This document shows, one piece after another, positions 57,336 through 64,000 of a DNA stretch of 64,000 nt. Source of the stretch: an uncultured Bacteroides sp. (GTDB taxonomy: Bacteria; Bacteroidota; Bacteroidia; Chitinophagales; Chitinophagaceae). The notes beneath the pieces are model-generated. The model was not told the origin of the DNA. It saw nothing but the letters and a program-made list of their open reading frames with translations, and did not search any database. Both the position numbers and the translations under genes were made by a program. The stretch lies in contig CABHOP010000011.1 in the NCBI GenBank assembly GCA_902168085.1, positions 1-64,000 on the forward strand. Reading direction: 5' to 3'. Every line of letters starts with the position of its first letter. The first letter of the stretch is position 1.

Positions 57336-58433
57336 ATGAATGAAGAATGGCGTTATAGACTGGCACTCACCTTTGTAAAACAAACAGGCCCTAAAACAGG
57401 CAGGGCATTACTGGCACAATACGGCTCGGCATCAGCGGTATTTCACGCCCCGCTCAAAGAGCTGAAAATGATAGAAGGTATGGGCGAAGTACGTGCCCGC
57501 GCTTTTCGCGATGAGGCCGTAATGGAACGTGCCGATAAAGAACTGGCATATCTTGCCGAAAACAACATCACTCCCATATGGCTGCAGGACGATAACTACC
57601 CCCAACGCCTGAAGGCATGTATAGATAGTCCGCTGCTGCTGTATTATAAAGGCAATGGCAACCTGGATGCACAGAAGATAGTAGCCATAGTAGGCACCCG
57701 CCGCAGTACCGATTATGGCCTGAAACTAACGCAAGACCTTATTGCCGGCCTTGCCGACCAGGAGGATATACTCATCACCAGTGGCCTTGCCGATGGTATT
57801 GATACCATAGCCCATAAAGAGGCACTGAAAAACAATATACCCACCGTAGGAGTAGTAGGCCATGGCCACGACCAGATGTACCCGGCAGGTAATAGAGGGT
57901 TAGCCAAAGAAATGCAGCAGCATGGTGGTATGCTTACAGAGTTCCCATCGGGTACTATACCTATGAAGGAGAACTTCCCCATGCGCAACAGGGTAGTGGC
58001 CGGCCTTAGTGATGTAACCGTAGTGGTGGAAAGCGATATAAAAGGTGGCGCGTTGATAACTGCCCGTATAGCTGCCAGCTACAACCGCGATGTGGCAGCA
58101 TTCCCCGGCAGGGTAAGCGATAAGCGTTCGGGTGGGTGCAATGAACTGATACGCACCAATACCGCCGCGATGATAACCCGTGCTGAAGACCTGCTGGAAC
58201 TGATGAACTGGGGCAAAGCAAAAAAGAAACCCGTTCAGAAACAACTGTTCATCAACCTGTCGCCCGATGAGCAAACGCTCATGAACCTGCTGCAGGGTGC
58301 TGACAGTATGCATGCCGATGACCTGTACCATAAAAGTGGCATGACCAGTTCTCAACTGGCATCTACGCTGCTATTGCTCGAAATGCAGGGATTGGTAAAG
58401 ACTTTACCGGGTAAGATGTACAGGGTGGAGTAG
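57336..58433 (+). CDS. dprA: DNA-processing protein DprA
   Basis: VAIVGTRRSTDYGLKLTQDLIAGL...ITSGLADGIDTIAHKEAL...GHDQMYPAGNRGLAKEM...ESDIKGGALITARIAASYNRDVAAFPG. Confidence 0.95.
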   Translation: MNEEWRYRLALTFVKQTGPKTGRALLAQYGSASAVFHAPLKELKMIEGMGEVRARAFRDEAVMERADKELAYLAENNITPIWLQDDNYPQRLKACIDSPLLLYYKGNGNLDAQKIVAIVGTRRSTDYGLKLTQDLIAGLADQEDILITSGLADGIDTIAHKEALKNNIPTVGVVGHGHDQMYPAGNRGLAKEMQQHGGMLTEFPSGTIPMKENFPMRNRVVAGLSDVTVVVESDIKGGALITARIAASYNRDVAAFPGRVSDKRSGGCNELIRTNTAAMITRAEDLLELMNWGKAKKKPVQKQLFINLSPDEQTLMNLLQGADSMHADDLYHKSGMTSSQLASTLLLLEMQGLVKTLPGKMYRVE

Positions 58434-58436
58434 TGC

Positions 58437-59747
58437 TTATGCTACTACATCGCCCTCCAGGTCATAATCATATGCCTTGGTTATGTGTACATTCACAAAC
58501 TCGCCGGGTGCCAGTGGTCTGTCGGTATTGATGATAACCTCGTTATCTACCTCCACGCTGTCAAATTCGGTGCGGCCCAGGTAGCGTCCGGCTTCTTTCT
58601 TGTCTACTATTACTTTGAAGGTTTGGCCTATTTTCTCCTGGTTCTTTTCATACGATATTTCCTGCTGCACTTCCATTATCTCCTGTGCACGTGCTTCTTT
58701 CTCTTCGGCAGGTATATTGTCTTCAAATTCGTAGGCGCTGGTGTTCTCTTCATGAGAGTAGGTGAAGATACCCACGCGGTCCAGCCTTACATCTTCGAGG
58801 AATTGTTTTAGTTGGTCTACATCATCCCTTGTTTCCCCGGGGAAGCCGGCTATCAGGGTGCTGCGTATAGCTATACCGGGCACTTTATCGCGGATGGCAG
58901 CTACCAGGTCATATATCTCCTGTGTTTCCATCTGGCGTTTCATGGCCTTCAGCATATTGTTGGAGATGTGCTGAAGCGGCATATCCAGGTAATTGCAGAT
59001 GTTGTCGCGCTCGCGCATTACATCCAGTATATCCAGCGGGAATTTTGATGGGTAGGCATAGTGCAGGCGTATCCATTGCAGGCCCGGCACATCGCTCAGG
59101 TGTTTCAGCAGGTCGGCCAGTGCACGCTTCTTGTATATGTCAAGGCCGTAATAAGTAAGCTCCTGTGCTATCAGCATTACTTCCTTCACGCCCATAGACA
59201 CGAGTTTCTTAGCCTCGGCTACTACTTCTTCTATGGTTTTAGATATATGGCCACCACGCATCAGTGGAATGGCACAGAAAGAGCAGGTACGGTTGCAACC
59301 CTCAGATATCTTGAGGTATGCGTAGTGCTTGGGCGTGCTCAGCAGGCGTTCGCCTACCAGCTCGGTTTTATAATCTGCGTTGAATTGCTTGAGTATCAGT
59401 GGCAGCTCCATGGTGCCAAACCATGCATCTACTTCGGGTATTTCGGTCATCAGGTCGCTGCGGTAGCGTTCGCTCAGGCAGCCGGTGATGTACACTTTAT
59501 CCAGTTTTCCTTTTTTCTTCAGTTCTACCTGTTCCAGTATGGTGTTTACGCTTTCTTCCTTGGCCTTGTCTATAAAGCCGCAGGTATTCACCACCACTAT
59601 GTTGTGATCCAGCTTTTCGCTTTCGTGGGCTACGTTTATGCCATTGGCATTCAGCTGGCCACTCAGCACCTCACTGTCCACCATATTTTTAGAGCAGCCC
59701 AGTGTTATGATATTTACCTTATCCTGTTTTAGTTTTTTCGTTTTCAC
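58437..59747 (-). CDS. rimO: Ribosomal protein S12 methylthiotransferase RimO
   Basis: NIITLGCSKNMVDSEVLSGQL...VVNTCGFIDKAKEESV...ISEGCNRTCSFCAIPLMRGGHISKTIEEVV...TLIAGFPGET. Confidence 0.95.
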   Translation of the reverse strand: MKTKKLKQDKVNIITLGCSKNMVDSEVLSGQLNANGINVAHESEKLDHNIVVVNTCGFIDKAKEESVNTILEQVELKKKGKLDKVYITGCLSERYRSDLMTEIPEVDAWFGTMELPLILKQFNADYKTELVGERLLSTPKHYAYLKISEGCNRTCSFCAIPLMRGGHISKTIEEVVAEAKKLVSMGVKEVMLIAQELTYYGLDIYKKRALADLLKHLSDVPGLQWIRLHYAYPSKFPLDILDVMRERDNICNYLDMPLQHISNNMLKAMKRQMETQEIYDLVAAIRDKVPGIAIRSTLIAGFPGETRDDVDQLKQFLEDVRLDRVGIFTYSHEENTSAYEFEDNIPAEEKEARAQEIMEVQQEISYEKNQEKIGQTFKVIVDKKEAGRYLGRTEFDSVEVDNEVIINTDRPLAPGEFVNVHITKAYDYDLEGDVVA

Positions 59748-59770
59748 TATATCAATGTTTTAAGCTGCTA

Positions 59771-61117
59771 TTATTTTTTACGGAAGAAGATGCGAATGGG
59801 CACACCGCTAAACTGGAAGTGGCTGCGCAGTTTGTTCTCCAAAAAGTTGCGGTACGGGTCTTTGATAGCATCCGGGTAATTGGCAAAGAATGCAAAAGAA
59901 GGTACGGCAGTAGGTATCTGCGATACGAACTTGATCTTTACACTATGCCCGCGAGACATAGGTGGTGCAAAGCGTTCTATCTCTTTCAGCATGATGTCGT
60001 TCAGTACCGAAGTAGCTATGCGACGCTGCCTGTTATCATATACCTCCAGTGTTTTTTCCATAGCCTGGAAGATACGTTGCTTGTCTTTGGCGGATATGAA
60101 GATGATAGGCACATCTGTAAATGGCGCTATCCTTTGCTTGATGGCTTTCTCATAATCGCGGGCGGTATTGGTTTGCTTTTCAGCTACCAGGTCCCATTTG
60201 TTTACCAGCAGTACAACGCCTTTACCCTTGCGTGTAGCCAGGCTGAAGATGTTCACATCCTGCGCGGTCATACCTTGTTCGGCATCTATCAGCATCAGGC
60301 ATACATCGGCTTCATCCATAGCGCGTATGGCACGTATCACCGAATAGAACTCCAGGTCTTCATGCACATTCTTCTTCTTGCGCAACCCTGCAGTATCTAT
60401 CAGCACGAACTCTTTACCAAACTGCTTATAGTATGTATGTATAGTATCGCGTGTAGTGCCGGGTATGTTGGAAACAATGGTGCGCTCTTCACCTATCAGT
60501 GCATTCAGCAGGGTAGACTTACCGGCATTGGGCTGACCTATAATGGCAAACTTGGGTATTGTCTCCTGTTCTGTTTCTATTTCGTTACCGTCCTCATCCA
60601 GTTCTATTTCTTTATCTTCTACAGGTATCTGGCTGGCTACTTCATCCAGCAATTCACCCGTACCACTACCGGATATGGATGATATAAAGAACGTCTTATC
60701 GAAGCCTAATGAATAGAACTCTGTAGCATCCAGTGCACGCTCTGCATTATCTACCTTATTTACCACAAGCAACACAGGCTTGGGGCTGCGGCGCAGTATA
60801 TTGGCCATATCCTGGTCCTGGTCGGTAATACCGGTAACCGTATCGCATACGAAAATGATGAGGTTGGCCTCATCTACAGCTATCTGTACCTGTTTGCGTA
60901 TCTCAGTTTCAAACACATCGGCTGAATTGGCTACAAAGCCACCGGTGTCTATTACGTTGAAAGCTTTGCCATTCCAGTCGGCTACGCCATACTGGCGGTC
61001 GCGGGTTACACCACTCACGTCATCTACTATCGCTTTACGCTGTTCCAGCAACCTGTTGAACAATGTTGACTTTCCTACGTTGGGCCTTCCTACTATCGCT
61101 ACCGTAAATCCGGGCAT
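59771..61117 (-). CDS. der: Ribosome biogenesis GTPase Der
   Basis: Two G domains: VAIVGRPNVGKSTLFNRLLEQRKAIVDDVSGVTRDRQYG and FAIIGQPNAGKSTLLNALIGEERTIVSNIPGTTRDTIHT; NKVD/NKWD. Confidence 0.97.
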   Translation of the reverse strand: MPGFTVAIVGRPNVGKSTLFNRLLEQRKAIVDDVSGVTRDRQYGVADWNGKAFNVIDTGGFVANSADVFETEIRKQVQIAVDEANLIIFVCDTVTGITDQDQDMANILRRSPKPVLLVVNKVDNAERALDATEFYSLGFDKTFFISSISGSGTGELLDEVASQIPVEDKEIELDEDGNEIETEQETIPKFAIIGQPNAGKSTLLNALIGEERTIVSNIPGTTRDTIHTYYKQFGKEFVLIDTAGLRKKKNVHEDLEFYSVIRAIRAMDEADVCLMLIDAEQGMTAQDVNIFSLATRKGKGVVLLVNKWDLVAEKQTNTARDYEKAIKQRIAPFTDVPIIFISAKDKQRIFQAMEKTLEVYDNRQRRIATSVLNDIMLKEIERFAPPMSRGHSVKIKFVSQIPTAVPSFAFFANYPDAIKDPYRNFLENKLRSHFQFSGVPIRIFFRKK

Positions 61118-61134
61118 ATTAAAAAATTAGTTGG

Positions 61135-61142
61135 CAAAGGTA
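61135..61142 (-). promoter_or_regulatory. Candidate -7 element TACCTTTG upstream of der
   Basis: Exact TAnnTTTG on the minus strand 17 nt before the der start. Confidence 0.4.
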
Positions 61143-61254
61143 CTATTATAATTGCAGCTATAGCCTGTTTTCATGACAAATATTAACAATGGCTGGAATA
61201 TCAGCTGCTTTTAACCTCCATTTATACCGGCAATCTTTTATGGCCGATGCTTTG

Positions 61255-61262
61255 TAGCTTTG
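61255..61262 (+). promoter_or_regulatory. Candidate -7 element TAGCTTTG upstream of TPR gene
   Basis: Exact TAnnTTTG 12 nt before the ATG at 61274. Confidence 0.4.
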
Positions 61263-61273
61263 CGCGATACAGT

Positions 61274-61588
61274 ATGACTGACAGGATAGAAAAACTCAAA
61301 GCCTTTTTGCAAACCTCTCCCGAGGATTGTTTTCTGAACCATGCACTGGCATTGGAATATATAAAACTGGGTGACGATAACCAGGCGCTGGCGCTGTTTC
61401 GTAAAAACCTGCAGCACGATGAGAACTATGTAGCCACCTACTACCACCTGGGCAAGCTGCTGGAACGTGTGGGTGAAAGCGAAGAAGCCATCACCATATA
61501 CGCGAAGGGCATGGAGAAAGCCAAGGCGGCCAAGGATATGCACAGCTACAACGAATTGCAGAGCGCTTACGAAGACCTGGCTTATTAG
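61274..61588 (+). CDS. Tetratricopeptide repeat protein
   Basis: DCFLNHALALEYIKLGDDNQALALFRKNLQHDENYVATYYHLGKLLERVGESEEAITIYAKGM. Confidence 0.85.
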   Translation: MTDRIEKLKAFLQTSPEDCFLNHALALEYIKLGDDNQALALFRKNLQHDENYVATYYHLGKLLERVGESEEAITIYAKGMEKAKAAKDMHSYNELQSAYEDLAY

Positions 61589-61591
61589 GAT

Positions 61592-62920
61592 ATGGACTTA
61601 CAAAAGCAATTCATACAGCACTGGAATGAAAAGGGTTTTGCCACGGTGCCGCAAAACACACTGCTGGCCGTAAGCGGTGGCAGCGATAGCATGACGATGG
61701 CTACTTTGTTTTTACAGGCAGGCATACCATTTGGTATAGCGCATTGCAACTTTCAGTTGAGAGGAGAAGAAGCCGATAAGGATGAAGCACTGGTAAGGCA
61801 ATGGGCCTTTAGCCATAGTATACCGTTTCACCATGTGCGCTTTGATACCACGCAGAAGATGGAAGAGTGGAAAAAGGGCGTGCAGGAAACGGCCCGCATA
61901 CTGCGCTACGAATGGCTGGAACAGATACGTGCGGAATACAACTACCAATACATAGCTACCGCACACCATGCCAATGATAATGTAGAGACCCTGCTGATGA
62001 ACCTGTTTAAAGGTACGGGTATGGCGGGGCTGCATGGCATACCCCTGCGCAACGACAAGATAATAAGGCCGCTGCTCTTTGCCCCTAAAACGGCGATAAC
62101 GGCTTATATAGCCCAGCATAATGTGCCCTACAGGGATGATGCATCGAACGCGACGGATAACTACCTGCGTAATGAGGTGCGCCACCATATAATACCGGTA
62201 GTAGAGCAGATATTTCCCAACGGGGTGCAACACCTGAACGAGAGCATCAACCGCTTTGCAGAGGCAGAGGTGCTGTATAAGAAAGCAATAGAGGAAGAAC
62301 GCAAGAAGCTGGTAGAAAAGCGTGGACAGGACTACTATATACCCATACTGAAACTACAGAAGCGCGAACCGCTACATACGATATGCTACGAGCTGTTTAA
62401 ACCCTATGGATACTCGGCACAGCAGGTACCCCAAATCATATCGCTGCTGGCATCTGAAAGCGGGCATTATGTAGATAGTGCTACGCATAGGGTATTGCGC
62501 AACAGGGGTTTTCTCATCATCACATCGCTGCAAACTGAGGCTGCCGACCATGTGCATATAGATGCCGTGCCTTGTACCATAGATACACCGCATGGTAAGT
62601 TTACCTTTAGTATAACAGATAAGCCGGATAACATACCCACCGATGCCAACCTTGCCTATATAGATATGGATGTGGCTACCTTGCCGCTGACCCTGCGCAA
62701 ATGGCGCACAGGCGATTATTTCTACCCCTTAGGTATGGGTATGAAAAAGAAGAAGGTGAGCAAATACTTTAAAGACCAGAAGATAGCCCTGCACGAAAAA
62801 GACCATGTATGGGTGCTGGAAAGTAATAAACGTATAGTATGGCTATGCGGCATGCGCCTGGATGAACGCTTTAAACTATTGCCGAAGACACAGCATGTGT
62901 TGAGGGTGGAGGTGAGGTAA
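61592..62920 (+). CDS. tilS: tRNA lysidine(34) synthetase TilS
   Basis: LLAVSGGSDSMTMATLFLQAGIPFGIAHCNFQLRGEEADKDEALV...ATAHHANDNVETLLMNLFKGTG...IIRPLLF. Confidence 0.95.
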   Translation: MDLQKQFIQHWNEKGFATVPQNTLLAVSGGSDSMTMATLFLQAGIPFGIAHCNFQLRGEEADKDEALVRQWAFSHSIPFHHVRFDTTQKMEEWKKGVQETARILRYEWLEQIRAEYNYQYIATAHHANDNVETLLMNLFKGTGMAGLHGIPLRNDKIIRPLLFAPKTAITAYIAQHNVPYRDDASNATDNYLRNEVRHHIIPVVEQIFPNGVQHLNESINRFAEAEVLYKKAIEEERKKLVEKRGQDYYIPILKLQKREPLHTICYELFKPYGYSAQQVPQIISLLASESGHYVDSATHRVLRNRGFLIITSLQTEAADHVHIDAVPCTIDTPHGKFTFSITDKPDNIPTDANLAYIDMDVATLPLTLRKWRTGDYFYPLGMGMKKKKVSKYFKDQKIALHEKDHVWVLESNKRIVWLCGMRLDERFKLLPKTQHVLRVEVR

Positions 62921-62924
62921 ATTA

Positions 62925-63393
62925 CTCGCAATGACGTTATAAATTTTACCGTCATAGCGAGGAGAGTATTTGCGAAGGCAAATATGTACCGTGGCTATCT
63001 CACGATAACATGAGTAGCGTAACACTTATTTCTTGAGATTACCACGTCGCTGCGCTCCTCGTAATGACGATAGTGGGGGTAGTGAGTGAATGCTCAGCAG
63101 CGATATACAGCACAAGGGTGCGACGCAACTGATGTTGCATAGTAGCACTGCAGATCGTTACACAATACTCAATTTACGACGTTGCTCGTCGCGCTTCTTA
63201 GCAACGGCGGGTGTATCACTTGTTACACCTGTTACAGTGTTACAGAGGGGTGAGTAACGAAATAGAGCACAAGGGTGCGATTGCTTCGTCATACTTCCTC
63301 GTAACAGGCTACACGGATGCTGCATAGTAGCACTGTGGTGATACGCAACAATTATATCTTGAGGTTGCTTCGTCGTGCCTCCTCGCAATGACG
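62925..63393. repeat. Cluster of degenerate GTCATTGCGAG-type interspersed repeats
   Basis: CTCGCAATGACG (62925), CGTCATAGCGAGGAG...CGTGGCTATCTCA (62950-62993, opposite orientation), TTGAGATTACCACGTCGCTGCGCTCCTCGTAATGACG (63033-63069), TTGAGGTTGCTTCGTCGTGCCTCCTCGCAATGACG (63359-63393), plus two decayed copies. Confidence 0.8.
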
Positions 63394-63405
63394 CATGAAG
63401 TAGTT

Positions 63406-64000
63406 TTAAAACGTGGGGTTCATTATCTGCTCGAGGAAGATGCGGCCGTGGGTGGGGTCGAACAGGAAGGTGAATACAAAGCCGAATACGGCACCCCAGA
63501 AGTGGGCACCATGGCCTATATTATCGTTCCCTTTTTTATCCATATAGGCTGAATAAGCAAGGTAGGCTATAGCGAATATGATGCCCGGCATGGGTATGAT
63601 GATGAGTATAATCTTCGTCCACGGGGCAAAGTAGATGGCCGAGAACAGTACCGATGCTACACCGCCCGATGCGCCGAGGGCACGGTAATAACTATCATTC
63701 TTATGCTTGGCATAGGGTGGTAGCGAGCTGGCTATGATGCCTGCCAGGTATAACACCGGAAACAGGTAGGGCTTGCCTATCATGGCAAAGAACGTTTCCA
63801 CATGCGTACCGAACATATAGAGGGTGAACATGTTGAAAAACAGGTGCATATAGTCGGCATGAATGAAGCCGGAGGTAAGAAACCTGTGATATTCTGAAGG
63901 GCTATCCATGCGGCGGGGCCACAGCAGGAGCTTATCCATCAGTGTTGCATTATTAAAAGCGCCTAATGATACCAGTACCGTTACAATAACAATGATCAGT
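63406..64000 (-). CDS. Rhomboid family intramembrane serine protease (5' end truncated by window end)
   Basis: HADYMHLFFNMFTLYMFGTHVE...RALGASGGVASVLFSA...GHGAHFWGAVFG. The frame stays open to 64000 (LIIVIVTVLVSLGAFNNATL upstream of the ORF-track Met). Confidence 0.92.
   Translation of the reverse strand, partial: LIIVIVTVLVSLGAFNNATLMDKLLLWPRRMDSPSEYHRFLTSGFIHADYMHLFFNMFTLYMFGTHVETFFAMIGKPYLFPVLYLAGIIASSLPPYAKHKNDSYYRALGASGGVASVLFSAIYFAPWTKIILIIIPMPGIIFAIAYLAYSAYMDKKGNDNIGHGAHFWGAVFGFVFTFLFDPTHGRIFLEQIMNPTF

Noticed and set aside
59061-60682. Long plus-strand ORFs of 223 and 287 aa
   Set aside because: Antisense to rimO and der, whose motifs are unambiguous; no domain signature.
62921-63405. 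Possible CRISPR array after tilS
   Set aside because: Units are degenerate, in mixed orientation and unevenly spaced, with no cas genes nearby; better explained as interspersed repeats.

Overview
The window looks like a Bacteroidota (Chitinophagaceae-like) chromosome segment. It opens with the 3' end of a 23S rRNA and a 5S rRNA, and continues with about 60 mostly housekeeping genes on both strands: uvrC, accC, frr, upp, uppS-bamA-skp-skp, the primary sigma factor, lptF/G-like, dprA, rimO, der and tilS. It ends in a rhomboid protease gene cut by the window edge. Genes typical of the phylum include PorP/SprF, a gliding-motility/T9SS C-terminal-domain protein, DUF983, DUF1684 and DUF6438. The most unusual region is about 2.35-10.1 kb. 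It encodes a GNAT/autoinducer-synthase-like acyltransferase, a 770-aa ThiF(E1-like)-nitroreductase fusion of the Rv1355c/MoeY type, a 7TM (7TMR-DISM-like) histidine kinase, a receiver-kinase hybrid and a stand-alone receiver, plus a divergent receiver paralogous to the hybrid's. I propose this as a candidate small-molecule synthesis-and-sensing system; that function is inference. Other notable items are a cluster of degenerate GTCATTGCGAG-type repeats with duplicated modules after tilS, a perfect 13-bp inverted repeat at 29.2 kb, a nested inverted repeat before dprA, a BON-domain protein with a long N/Q/G/S/Y-rich region, and TAnnTTTG promoter elements, including a well-spaced one upstream of the sigma factor gene. 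All calls come from reading the sequence and the supplied ORFs; no database search was run.
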